From NCBI GenBank assembly GCA_027475525.1, contig JAMWFC010000037.1, forward strand, positions 377,419 through 441,418: a stretch of DNA of 64,000 nt. Direction: 5' to 3'. How positions within the stretch are numbered: the stretch's first letter is position 1; each line of letters starts with the position of its first letter. The notes beneath the pieces are model-generated. The model was not told where the DNA came from. It worked only from the letters and a program-made list of their open reading frames with translations, and made no database searches. This stretch comes from Macrolepiota albuminosa (taxonomy: Eukaryota > Basidiomycota > Agaricomycetes > Agaricales > Agaricaceae). Position numbers and translations under genes: made by a program. Of the stretch, positions 34,756 through 47,500 are shown piece by piece.

Positions 34756-37665
34756 TCAATCTCTCCTGATATATACAGCCAACGTGGCTGTCCTGGAATT
34801 GCACTTTGACATATCAATCAAGCTCATAGATTCACTTTCCTTTATCATTTTATATCCAGTTGTCAATCCGTCATGATGCCAAGATTCGTTAGATGAAGAT
34901 ACGTAGCAGCTTGAAAAATGAGAGTTGCCAAAATATATAACTCCTTTTAGTGTGTACTTACTCACCCTCGAAGAATCAACGGTCATGATTTCAAGCCTCT
35001 TATCCACGTCAACTAATACACTTGATATATCGAAATAGATAATCGGAGGGGCCATCAGAAACTGAGAAACCTTGATTAGTCGTCTCACACATGAATCACA
35101 CCTTGTGCTTGTATAGCACCAAAAGTCATCAACATGCTCACGAATGGATGGTCTTCCTGGCATCAGTATGATCATTACCGATTTTGATTTCACTCTCCGA
35201 CGGGCCGTGGCATGGTGAGCTGGACAGACCATAAACAAATCAAGCACATCTGACACGTTGACAGATAGTTCGTTAATCAAAGAGTGTACAGATGTGTATT
35301 CACCAAACGGGAACTCTCTGTGATTCCTCTGAGACAGCTTGGTCCGAAGCCATTCCCTGGTCTCCTCAAGGGCCTCATGATCTCCTGGGGCGATACTATG
35401 GAAATCCTTCACTAGATGTTTGTTTAGACGTGGGCTCAATGCACTAAGCTTTTGAGACCATTCTAGAGGATCTTCTTGCCATAAATTGTATATAATAGAC
35501 AATACGGAATTGTATGCGCAACTGTTCAGCTTCCATGAACAGGCAAAGGGGGGACAAGTACCTTGCAAAATAGACAGACTATCTGCGTGACTCAACCGTC
35601 AGCGTTTGCTTGGACCATGCTCAATGTCTTCCTGCATCTTCCGTTTTCCTGTGCTGCATGGATCCTTGTATACCTTGGCCCCTCTGGCAGGGATGAAAGT
35701 GTTTTTGGGCAATGGCCTTTCTTGTAGTGGCCTCTCTCTTGATATTATATGCCAATTGATATTTATGTACCCTGAATCATCAAATTGATTGTTTTTACCC
35801 CATCTCAGAGACGGATGCAAATGAGGAGGAAAGTATGTGTCACTTTTGCTGAATCATCAAATTGATTGTTTTTACCCCATCTCAGAGACGGATGCAAATG
35901 AGGAGGAAAGTATGTGTCACTTTTGCATTGTCTAAATGATGCTATCAAATCGGACCGTCTTGGAGCGTCATGGAAACTCTTTGGCAGCTTCCCTACATAC
36001 CTCAGCCTCGTTATCTCATCCAGCAACTCCAAATCCCGGAACTCCTGATGTAGTGCGCCAGTTGCTTTTCCTTGAATGACGGTTCTGTCAAATCCACGTA
36101 TTATAATAGTGCCGGCTGCAGTAGCGCTTCGGGACAGTGCTGTATAGTAAGCCTGATGGGATTGACATTTGAACAAGTCAACAGGATTAAAAGGCCTAGT
36201 CTTCCCTTGGCTAGTGTAATCGGTTATAGCATAGTTGACGAGTATTTCGATTTGTGATCGTGAAATTGTAATCTTTTGGTCGTTAGGTAGACTGCATTCA
36301 GTCAAAACAGTGCTTCTAGTTACTGGTACTACGTCTTCAGGAAGACCTTCTATTTGTATGTGATGCGGTGGATTCTTCAGTTTTACAAACAGCGTGTCTA
36401 TCATACGTTGACCAACAGAACCCGTACATGACTTCCATCCATATACGTAACCTTCTTGACCATTTGTGATACAGAGCTCTGTGGCAATGTTAGTCTTAAT
36501 GATAATAGGTAAGTCGATGCATAGCGACAGTTTGCCTGCAACTTGACCAGATGTGGATGACGGAGGCTGCTCCCATAGAATATTCTGAATAGAGGAGTGT
36601 AGAGGAACTCTGTTTCTACCTGATGCTCCTCGACCTTTACCTTTGCATGTGCTCTCGTCACCCTTGTCAAGTACAGTATCTTCGCTAAAGAAATCTGTCA
36701 GCTCGAGTCCTCTCTCCAGGGCAAATCTGCTACTTCCAACCACATTGACAGCATCTTTATCTATGTTGTGTGCTGTTATAATAGACACATTCCGGAAGTC
36801 ATCATTGAGAAGCGAGGAGTCTGAAAGATTGGAGACTCGCCGAGACTCCAGGAACTGGATATCGTCTTTGGTGCATGCTCGATACCTCATGTTAGCGAGG
36901 GCCGTTCTAAAGGATTTGTTGTCTGGACTTTGCATTGTCTGTCTCATATTCTGTCTCAATATGACTACTGTAGTAACCTGGTGCCAAACTGCTTTACCCA
37001 ATGCAGCCTTTTGTTCGTTCAGATCTATAGATCGCATACCCACACTGCGACTGTACAGCGCTGCATTCTCACGGCCAGTTACTGGCGGCAGCTGAGCAAA
37101 ATTGCCAGCAAACACCATGTTCATACCACCAAAAGGGAGGTGCTCTCATGGCCAGTTACTGGCGGCAGCTGAGCAAAATTGCCAGCAAACACCATGTTCA
37201 TACCACCAAAAGGGAGGTGCAACAGACCTGTAATCTGAGCAAGGCACGCTGATATCTTGTACATATCCCTGCAAGACAACATGGATACTTCGTCAAAAAA
37301 TACATATTGCACCCCGATAAGGCGTGACTTTACTTGAGCCAGTTGTGCCGGAGAGTCACGTACCATATCATTAATTCCAAACAGATAATGGTAAGTCGAT
37401 CCACCTAACAATGATGCTGCGGTGCCGGTAGGAGCAACCACTGCAAACCTATGAGATTCTCCACGGGCTGCAAAGTATTGGGACAGCGCCTTAAGCACCT
37501 GCATTTTCCCGGTGCCCCCCATACCCCCCATATACATTCTCAACTGTTCGGGGTTAGAAGTGGCAGCGTGGTTAGCCACTATTCTAAAGTGCCCCCCATA
37601 CCCCCCATATACATTCTCAACTGTTCGGGGTTAGAAGTGGCAGCGTGGTTAGCCACTATTCTAAA
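34756..37665 (-). pseudogene. Helitron 1 helicase part with C-terminal cysteine-protease-like domain
   Basis: Minus strand, resuming from 44522 after Helitron 2. FRIVANHAATSNPEQLRMYM leads into Walker A GGMGGTGKMQV (Met where Ser/Thr is expected), YVFFDEVSMLS (Walker B), FAGNFAQLPPV (motif III) and NYAITDYTSQGKT (motif V/VI region), the Pif1-like order of Helitron helicases. After 35600 the chain continues in frame through a TGA (35599, CGA-type) into a domain with LNSCAYNSVLSIIYNLW and a late SHFSS...WHHDG, resembling the Cys and His boxes of ubiquitin/OTU-type peptidases. Duplications at 35772, 37067 and 37512 break frames that rejoin on collapse. Rep and helicase unwind and transfer the single strand in rolling-circle transposition. 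Split, hence inactive as it stands. Confidence 0.85.
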
Positions 37666-37706
37666 CGAGCTACAATTCGTGCCTTCGGCACGAATTTTAT
37701 AGCTCG
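37666..37706 (-). other. Helitron 2 3'-terminal palindrome
   Basis: CGAGCTA...TAGCTCG outer arms around ATTCGTGCC-GAA-GGCACGAAT. Helitron 3' ends normally carry a hairpin that marks termination of rolling-circle transfer. This one is unusually long and reaches the last base. Confidence 0.75.
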
Positions 37707-37729
37707 TTGGGGGCTTCGCCCCCAAACCC

Positions 37730-37890
37730 CCCCCAACCTCACTTCGTTCGGTTAGGGCTCCAAGTATGTATAAGTAACCTAGCCTCCACCCCAACCTCAC
37801 TTCGTTCGGTTAGGGCTCCAAGTATGTATATAAGTAACTCAGTCTCCACCCCAACCTCACTTCGTTCGGTTAGGGGTTCCAAATATGTAT
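37730..37890. repeat. ~60-bp tandem repeat beside the Helitron 2 3' end
   Basis: Three copies of ACCTCACTTCGTTCGGTTAG followed by GGYTCCAARTATGTAT and a spacer. They lie 25-185 bp inside the 3' end. Confidence 0.8.
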
Positions 37891-38208
37891 ATTCATAACT
37901 CAACTTCTATCATGATCTTACTTTCATTATGTCTTACTGATTCAAGCATATGTTGTTAATTAATAGAAAGTTCACATTTATCAAGAAATGATGTTACAAT
38001 TCCAAGTTATATATACTCTATTAATACAGTATCAACAAATATCAAGTTAGATGCTAAAATATAAAAGTTAGTAATAAGTAGGTAATTAACAATCATACTC
38101 ACATTTGTAAACCCAAGAAATAATGCTACAATTCCAAGTTATATGTACAGTATCAAGTTAGATGCTAAAATATAAAGTTAGTAATAAGTAGTTAATTAAC
38201 AATCACAC

Positions 38209-41200
38209 TTACATTTGTAAACCATTGAGAACTTCTTGATACACAATATTTGCAGTCATTTTTGATGTATTCTCTTCTGACAAAATCATCTTGATACAAT
38301 CTCCTGATGTGCATTGAGAAAGTGCCACATAAAGTTGGCCATGTGTAAAAACCGGTGATCGAAGGTCCAATCCAACATGCTTGACTGATTGCCCTTGAGA
38401 CTTGTTGATAGTCATAGCAAAGGCCAATCAAATTGGAAACTGTCTCCTGCGTAATGGTATTGGCAAATCCTCTTCAGAGGCATCTAGATTGATCCTTGGA
38501 ATCAAAACAGTTGAACCTGCAAACTTGGCATCTCCACTGATAATACGACATCTGAGGACTCTGGTGCTGATATGAGTGACAATCATTCTTGTTCCATTGC
38601 AAAGTCCTTTGGTTGTGTCCAGATTCCTGAGGAGCATGACAGGAACTCCAATCTTCAAAGCCAGTTTAGCCAAAGGCAAACTACTGACTTTCAAAGAGTT
38701 GAGATATTCCACAGGATATAATGCAAGGCCATCAGGGTTCCTGTTATCAGAGAGAACAGAATCTGCACTCTGTAAAATCCTTTCTTCTCCTGGATACCTC
38801 TCCAGAACTTCTGCATTGATCTCCTCTATATCAGAGTTCTTGCCAGAGAGAATAGTCCGGTCCAGGTAATACTGATCATTTTGAGGATGACCAATATCAG
38901 GATATGTGGAAGAAATCAATCCAGTGATAGAATTGTCATCACAGATCATCCTTTCAGGCAGTTTGACTGTTTCTCCAGGTCCTAGATTTTTCCGTGAATC
39001 TTGAATGAGCTGTCCTACCCCCTTCCAACAATAAGGCAGCAATGCCAGATGATGCTACACATAATGCCACATCTCCATTGGAACGAACTGCAGCAGCCAG
39101 AGTATTGCAGACAAAGGTTTTGCCACATCCTCCAGCACTGTGAATGAATAGCATCCTGCCCAAATTGTTGTTCACTGAGTTCATGACAGCATTGAAAGTC
39201 TCCAGTTGTTCCACATTGAACTTGGCCTTGTTTCCCTCCACTCTTTGCTTGAGCTCCTCAACATCATAATTGGTTTCATCTTCTAAAAGCCTGTTGCCTA
39301 GAAGAATGATCAGTATTCAAGTCAATCTTTTATGCAAATGCCAATTACCTGGAACTATGTTCCAATTCTGTTGAGCCTCTGGCATGTTGGGAAAGTCTTT
39401 CAGAGTTTTCCCAAAATTCATCAAAGTGTCATTGATGAGATAAAGGCCATAGTCATAAATATCCTCATTGGTAAAGATCCGGTCCCTGTACTGCCTAGTA
39501 TGTTCCAATCTGTGTTGAAGATCATCACAGATAGAATGCTTGAATTCATTCCATAGAGCCTCAGGAGTGGCAGGAGCACAGTGGAATAGAATAGTGCAAA
39601 ACAGCTGTCTGAGAGCTGATCCTAGTTGGATTGGAGCAGCTTCAGTGAGACACTGCCTCCATTCTGCATCATCCTCCAAAAGACCTAGAGCCTTGCAAGC
39701 TTCCTGATAAGTTGGATAGGTATGGCCATTGACTGTCCTGAGATCAGCCCATGAAGTTGCATTGGTTACAACAGTCAAGAGCATCCTGAGATAGAACCTT
39801 TCTCCCTGTCTTGGTGAAGCAAAATACATCCTTCCAATTGCTGTCCCTCTCTGCCTCTCCTTCCAACTCCGTTTAGATGCCTCATAAACAAACTTGGTTG
39901 GAAAGTTCTGATAAGTGGTGTTATTATTGGGAAATCTGGTATTGGCTTCAAACCAAGCTGTGAGTGCAGTCTTGTCTGCATTAGGTCTAGCAGCCACCAC
40001 CTGTATTGGTTCACCATCTGAGAAATAGACTTCATGCTGGTTTTCCAAGTGCACAGGCAATCTGTATACTGAAGGATATTCAGCATGCATATTGAATTCA
40101 AAGATATGCCAGCAAGCCTCAGGGGCAGAAATGTATCTGGCATCCAAATGTTCCTTGATTTCATCCCTCTGAATTCAAAGATATGCCAGCAAGCCTCAGG
40201 GGCAGAAATGTATCTGGCATCCAAATGTTCCTTGATTTCATCCCTCTCTCCCTAGCAATCTCCAAAGTTGTCCTATCATGGCCCTTGTAGATGTACTTGT
40301 GAATGTATTTGATTGCATCCACTGAAGCACAGACTTCCACATTGATATGACATTGGAATTTGGCTGAGAGATATGGATTGTATGGGACAACATTGCGATT
40401 GTCATAACGACTTCCACATTGATATGACATTGGAATTTGGCTGAGAGATATGGATTGTATGGGACAACATTGCGATTGTCATAACAATGACCATGCTTTT
40501 CAAAAAAGCGGCCATTGTTAGGTCTGGCATATTGGGGATAGCCATCATTACCATACTGTGTAGCTTCCTGAAATTCCTTGGGATATCTCTTGGAACATTT
40601 GCCATCTACCATGCACTTGGCATTGGGAAAATCTGCTCCACATGGACCATGAACCATATTGGTAGTAACAACCTAATAACAAAGGTCAGTCACTGCATTG
40701 ATAATTCAAGCAAAGCCAATACATGATACAATTGAGGCTGAGTCACTGGATCAGGAATTTGAGCAGAAACAATAGTATCCACATGAGCTGCATCTTTGAT
40801 CTTGTCATGATGATGGAAAAAGATCAAGATATGTATATGTGGAAGTCCCCTCTTTTGAAATTCAATGATATGGACAGATGCCACACATTTTCCAAATAGA
40901 CCATCTTTTATATCCTTCAAAAGAGCATTCTTCTTGAGTTCAAATACTCTGGCAACAATATCTGGACGATCTGAAGCTGTTTGCCTCTTTCCATTAACCA
41001 TAGGTTCCTTCAGCAGAGCCTCTTCTATTTCAGGCCACTTTGGATTGGCAGTCATGGTGATGAAGAGATCTGGTTTATGGAAATGCCCGCAAATAGCCAT
41101 AGAGTCCTGGAATAGTTGCTGCATGTGTCGTTCACTTCCAACATGAGAAGAGGGGAGGACCACATGTCGGCTTTGCCTGCATAAGTCTTCATCTCCAGTA

Positions 41201-43540
41201 GCCGCATCAACCACTCCTTGATAGACTTCAGCCCTAATCTTCTTTTGATTGTGTCGGACCCAATTGAGCTTGTTCTGCTCAGTTGATGCCCATGCATCTA
41301 CTACACTTCAGCCCTAATCTTTTGATTGTGTCGGACCCAATTGAGCTTGTTCTGCTCAGTTGATGCCCATGCATCTACAACATATTGCTGGAACAGTCTG
41401 CCACTCAAAGCAATGCAGCATTAGCTTCCAAAGCTCTTTGCTGCAGCCTATATGCATAATATGCAGTTTGGCTAACTTTTTTGGCTCTTTGTTCTCCTGC
41501 TGGTCCAAATTGAGATTGAATATCGGTGTGAAATCCAGGTTCTCCAGTTGGAAATATGATAGTGTAATGCAGAGGAGTGTAATAGGGGTGTAGATGGCTG
41601 ATTCGCTTCAATTGACCTCCATGCAGATGCAGGACTATGTCACGGTGATCTGATCGTTCTTCAGAACCATCTCCTGGTATAATTGCAGCAACTCCTTCCT
41701 GTTCATTAGGGTTATTATAGCGTTGATGGTCTCCAAAGTCAGCTTTAAGTTGAACAGAAAGGCTTTGTGGTTGGCCTTCAGGTACTTCTGTCATAATCTG
41801 CTTTGCATGCTTGTATAAGCCAATAAAGGGATTGACTCTATGAAGCATATCTTGCAAAGAGGCCATTATCTGTGGATCCAATCTAAGATTGCTCTGTTGA
41901 CGAAAAGCCAATTGTTGATTGTGATCATAGAAGTAGAGTTGTGCATATACAGGATGATTGCCTTCAGTTGGAAGCAAAGCACCTGTCAGATGATGGAGCT
42001 CTCCATTAAGTAGAGTTGTGCATATACAGGATGATTGCCTTCAGTTGGAAGCAAAGCACCTGTCAGATGATGGAGCTCTCCATTAATCTAAAGCTGTATG
42101 GGCCTGGAGCATTGGTAATTGCATGGTCAATCTTGACTCCCAGAGATGTAAATGCAAAAGCAGCATTGTACTGACGGATAGATGCTTTAAAAGCATCAGA
42201 AAGGGGGTGCTGGCCTTGGAGTAGGTCAATCAGTTCTGGGGGTGCATCTGCAAGTCTGGGCAAATCAATCTGGCCTTGTAGACAGCACATGCCAAATTTT
42301 TTATGATGTCTAGTAGAATTGGTGAGCTTTTCAGCATCCCAATGTAGAGCCTGACAGTGTGGACATATGACATCCATAAGACCAAGATAATGTGCTGAGG
42401 GTTCATCTATATAAGGCTGTCTTCCTCTTGGCAAAGCATTTATGCCTTGAATATGATCAACCCTTTGTAGGATAGGAGGTGCTGGTAGATTTTGGACAGG
42501 TGGATCCACATATTCCAAGTCCTCCTCCATATCCTCAGCAGGATCATTTCTAGGATCTTCTGGTAGGACTCTTTGATGCTCCTCTACTACTGCTTGTGCC
42601 AATTCCTGTTGCCTCTGTTGTTCTTGAACCATAGCCATATGTCTCAGCCTTTCCTGCTCTTGTAATTCTGCTAGTGTGGGAGCTGGCAGAGATGGCATAG
42701 AATTCTGTACAGATACATTTCTGACTCTTCTAAATGCCAGAGCAGGTAGGGGTGGCACCATAGGCATAGGATTCTGTAAAGGAGTGTTCCATCCTTCAGG
42801 CAGAACAGTTTCAGGAATGTCCACAGGAAGTGGAGCAATAGTAGGCAGGTTGTCTCTTCTATGTATAGGAAGAGGGAGAGCAGGTAGAAGTGGTACCATT
42901 CTGGGCCTATTGTTTCTTCTGGATGTAGAAACAGGTAGAGGTGGCACCATTCTAGGTATAGGATTCTGTAAAGGTCCATCCCATCCTTCAGGCAAAAGAG
43001 TTTGAGGAATGACAATAGCAAATGGATCCTGAGCAACAATAGGCATATTCCCAGACTCTCTACCCCCAGACTCTCCTCCCCCAATCCCTATACCCCCAGA
43101 CGATCCTGAGCAACAATAGGCATATTCCCAGACTCTCTACCCCCAGACTCTCCTCCCCCAATCCCTATACCCCCAGACTCTCCTCCCCCAGACTCTCTAT
43201 CTCCAGACTCTCTATTCCCAGACTCTCTACCCTCAGTTCCTTCAATTTGAGGAATGACAATCGCAAATGGATCTTGAGCAACAATAGGCATATTCCCAGA
43301 CTCTCTACCCCCAGACCCTATACCCCCAGATTCCTCTCCCCCAGACTCTCTATCCCCTGACTCTCTACCCCCAGTTCCAAAATAAAGTGGTATAACCACT
43401 GAAGTAGATCTTCTACTTCTATGTGCACGATGATCATCAGGATCAGTCATTTGCAACTGTTGAAGCCTGCTTTCAATCCTAGCCTGCTGTCTTTGACCTT
43501 CAGGAGTACTGGGTTCAGAATGAGTAGTTGAAGATTGCCT
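38209..43540 (-). pseudogene. Helitron 2 Rep/helicase (Helitron_like_N plus Pif1-like, internally deleted)
   Basis: Minus strand. The exon begins after an acceptor near 43541 (RQSSTTHSEPSTPEGQ). The N-terminus has RESGD/RESGG repeats (43380-43040) and Pro-rich text, then CPHCQALHWDAEK and the Helitron_like_N region. Rep HUH motif RGLPHIHILIFF (about 40825-40855) and the tyrosine motif IKYIHKYIYKGHD (about 40285-40320) are intact. The helicase starts with an intact Walker [12 protein letters not shown], but after GGRTAHSRF the sequence jumps to [15 protein letters not shown]: the Walker B to motif IV region is deleted near 38990. The C-terminal motifs [14 protein letters not shown] and [11 protein letters not shown] are present after a TGA (CGA-type, near 38428). 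Several frame breaks coincide with 77-bp duplications (40094, 40332, 41931, 43025); others are true indels. Not autonomous. Confidence 0.88.
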
Positions 43541-43559
43541 AAATTATTGATTTTTTAAG

Positions 43560-44160
43560 CATTTCAATAGCTCAAACTCTTTAAAAGTTACTTACATGAT
43601 GATATATCTAGTATATCAATAGCTAAATGTTGTCAAGATTTCAATAGCTCAAACTCTTTAAAAGTTACTTACATGATGATATATCTAGTATATCAATAGC
43701 TAAATGTTGTCAAGTTTCACTAATAAGCTGAATTCAATGTTTATTAGCATTGATCAATAATAAATGAACTAATACTAACTGTTTGTAGTGTCAAATAAGC
43801 TGAATTGAATATGTATTAGCATTGATCAATAATAAATAAACCAATACTTACTTTGTTGTAATGATTTCGGATTTGTTTGTAGTGTCAAATACTGTTTGTA
43901 GTGTCAAATAAGCTGAATTAGCATTGATCAATAATAAACAAACCAATACTTACTTTGTTGTAACAATTTCGGAATTGTTTGTAGCTGAATTGAATGTTAA
44001 TTAATTGATCAATAATAAATAAGCCAATACTTACTTTGTTGTAACTTTGTTTGTAGTGTCTTCTCACTACAACGGTATTAATTGATCAATAATAAATAAG
44101 CCAATACTTACTTTGTTGTAACTTTGTTTGTAGTGTCTTCTCACTACAACGGTGAATTTC
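43560..44160. repeat. AT-rich tandem repeats near the Helitron 2 5' end
   Basis: Four diverged copies of ATTGATCAATAATAAATAAR followed by CCAATACTTACTTTGTTGTA, with part doubled exactly at 44000/44077. This is upstream of the Rep gene and may hold its promoter. Confidence 0.65.
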
Positions 44161-44521
44161 GAGTTTGTTTGGTCATGTGTGGTCAAAGAGCACGCGAGGC
44201 ATGAAAAGTAGTGTCCACTAAATCACGTTTGGCCTTTTCTCATCCAGACACCTTCAAAAAATGTCCAAACATAGTATTTATATTAATATTAAAGTTTACA
44301 ATATATATTTTTTAATTTTTATACTCCAAGTACGAAAATTGAGACTCTCAGTACTTATATTAATATTAAAGTTTACAATATATATTTTTTAATTTTTATA
44401 CTCCAAGTACGAAAATTGAGACTCTCAGTACAAAATGAGATGTTGTTACCCAAAAAGGAAGGTTCTTGGTCAGCCTTGGTCAGCATTAGTTTTTCCCAGG
44501 CGTTGTCCCATATATTATAGA

Positions 44522-47500
44522 TGCTCTGGTTTGTTCCTCATTGAGATTGAAACTGGTAGTAATTTCGGATATAGTGGGTTCCCATTTGATATTCAAATGT
44601 TTTTTCTCTAGGAAACTACGATCACATACTTCCACAATGCCTGGCTTGTTTTGTTCGTCCGATCTTCCAACGCACTGTTCATGAACAGACGACATGTCTT
44701 TTTGTCTATCTTTTAGTATGGACGCACGAGTTTCACTGACCTTATGTCTCCAGTAAGTACCGGGCATGTCTGACACAGAAGGGGAATGCTTCGTTGTAAC
44801 AGGGGAGGTTTGGCCCATTACAGGCTTATTCCAATTCAGGCTCGTCATGGTGGAAGTCATAATAGCCATATCTCTCCGACATTTTAGTTCGGTTTTGCCA
44901 AGCTCATTACTACAGTCAAGGTCTATCCCGTAGTCCTCAGGTTGTCCATTATCTTCGTCGTCCATATGATCCTTCTGTTCGATATCTCTGACATTGGAAA
45001 CCGAATTGTCCATTCCCAGGAATGCCACACCGCCTCGCTTCAACTGTGCATAGAAATCGTCACGGGCATCCAAACACTCATACTTAATATTCATATTAGC
45101 CATAAGACACAGTTGCCTTTCGGTAAAATGATGGTTGTCGAATGCTCCAAACACTCATACTTAATATTCATATTAGCCATAAGACACAGTTGCCTTTCGG
45201 TAAAATGATGGTTGTCGAATGCTGTGCTCCATAAATCATACTTGTTTTTTAATTCAGCACCTGAACGCCAAGGCTTGAATAAGGTAAGCATTGTGACGCA
45301 GTATTCGTCTCTATCCCCTTTATCACGCCTTGGAAGAGTAGGACCAATGAAATTGGGCACGCGCTTCTGCCCTGGCGGATATACAAGGGTAGCATGGGAG
45401 TCCGACAAGGGATGATCGTCTGTAAAGTTGACGGTCAGCGTGTTGGCCGATTTAGACTTGCAACTTTTGTTCCCTCTACGAGTTGATTTTACTCGTTCGC
45501 ATCTAGAAGCCCATTTGTACAATGTCATGTTGCACAATTCTATGCCACGGTATATGTAGTCAAACACAGGAGATAGTCCCACCACTCGGCCTTTCTTTCT
45601 GATGATCGCTATTTTGTCAGATCCGTATGAACTGTCAGTTGGCTGATCTTTGGGCCAAGCACGTTTGACCTCGTTCTGATGATCGCTATTTTGTCAGATC
45701 CGTATGAACTGTCAGTTGGCTGATCTTTGGGCCAAGCACGTTTGACCTCGTGACGAAGCTGGGCCAATGAAGATTGGTGAATTTATGGTCAGTGTAATGA
45801 TCGGGGTTACCAAGAAGGTACATACATATCATCGGGGAACCCATTTCTGACTTTGCACTCATTACATTAGCCATTTTTGTCATGAGAGACCTTGCTTTTT
45901 CTTGCTGTGGGAGAGGTCCGTTAACAATATCTTGGTATTTTGTGAGCACTGTGCCAACAGCCTCAAATGCTGTGTACGTTTTAAGCGATGATTTAGTTAT
46001 ATATTTAGTGACATATAACAGGACACCCCTGACTGCCGTTCCCGAACGAAGACTAGTTACATCAGTGTTGCATCTAAACAAATAACTCAAAGATGCGGTG
46101 AATGTGTTCAGCCATGGTTCGAACGAAGACTAGTTACATCAGTGTTGCATCTAAACAAATAACTCAAAGATGCGGTGAATGTGTTCAGCCATGGTTCGCT
46201 TTACGCATATTGAGCGCACCTGTTAGAGGGTCGACTTCAGTCTGTTGGAAGAGTTCTTTGGGAAACCGAGCCTTACATCTGCCCCATTTGTTGTCTAGAC
46301 ACCCTTTATTCTCTTTGCCTAATTTTTTACTTCTGTCCTTCTTATATGATGTATGGCAGGTATGCACATTTGACCTAAATACAATGTCATCTACAGTGTT
46401 ACGGAATTGAGTCCACCAATTAGATGTCTCCTCACATCCGACACACTCCTGGGGCAGTGCCTGAGGGTCAGATTGACCAGCATTGGGTATAACCAATTAG
46501 ATGTCTCCTCACATCCGACACACTCCTGGGGCAGTGCCTGAGAGTCAGATTGACCAGCATCGGGTATATTGTCCGTAGAAGCATCATGGGCTGTTGGTAC
46601 TGAGAGTTTGTTGATTGAAGTTTCTTGTTTACTCTGACACAAATGATCGGGAGGAGGGGGCTGGAGGCTGTTGGTACTGAGAGTTTGTTGATTGAAGTTT
46701 CTTGTTTACTCTGACACAAATGATCGGGAGGAGGGGGCTGGAGTATCGTCTGCGTGGGATCAATATATTCTGGCATCTTCTTGGATTTTTCAATGTTATC
46801 TATTACTTCGTCCATTGTCCCAGTAAGGAAGTCGCCGGTGAAGGCAGATTCCAGATATTCCACTAGGGCCCTCTGAAAATCAGATGAGGGGTCCATGATT
46901 TTCCGACAAGCTTCCTCAGGTGATAGACTTCCACGAAGCCAAAGAAGCATATGCAGATGCAAGGTAAGTCTACCTTGCTGCTCGACTGTCCCATAGTATG
47001 CAGACGTGTGACCGTACAAGCCTTCATGTTCAGTATCAACACCCAATACGTGCTTTATGAAAGCAGACACCATAAAATGAAAGAATCTGGCCCCTGCAAC
47101 AGGATTACGTGCAATAAGTCGATATGCAGTGTCAGAAGGTAATAATATATCAGGTTCAAACTTTATATTATCACCGGCATAGTACAGACATATAGGGTGT
47201 CTGATATCCACAGGCGACAACGTTATAAACCAAGAAGGCGTGCCTTTGTCGATCACTAATGACCATATCTCGTTTCTCATATGCTTTTTTGTTATTGGAG
47301 ACCTGTCGATCCAGCCCGACACAGCATCAACGTCTTCAATAACTTTGAAACATTTCTGTTCCTCCTGGTTCGTGGGCTTGATAATCTCGCCTTTGGCCAT
47401 ACGATCAGCCATATTTCTGAGTAATTCCACGTCGAGACTTGCTATGCGTTCAGCAATATGAGCAAAGTCGTTTCTTTCAATCGCCAGAAACCCCCCTGTA

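Larger units (their letters stand above)
37666..44521 (-). mobile_element. Helitron 2, nested in Helitron 1 helicase gene
   Basis: On the minus strand the element starts TCTATAATATATGGG (5' TC) right after ...GAGCA of the host and ends in CTCG right before TTTAG of the host, so it sits between host A and T as Helitrons do, without target duplication. The host protein reads LNEEQTRA before and FRIVANHAA after. The 3' end is a 41-bp near-perfect palindrome. The terminal CTCG departs from the usual CTRR. Length 6.86 kb, with seven 77-bp duplications inside. Confidence 0.85.

Noticed and set aside
41225..41384. Member of the exact 77-bp set
   Set aside because: The offset is 80 because one copy has 3 extra bases. 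It may be an allelic version of the same joining error but is not exact.
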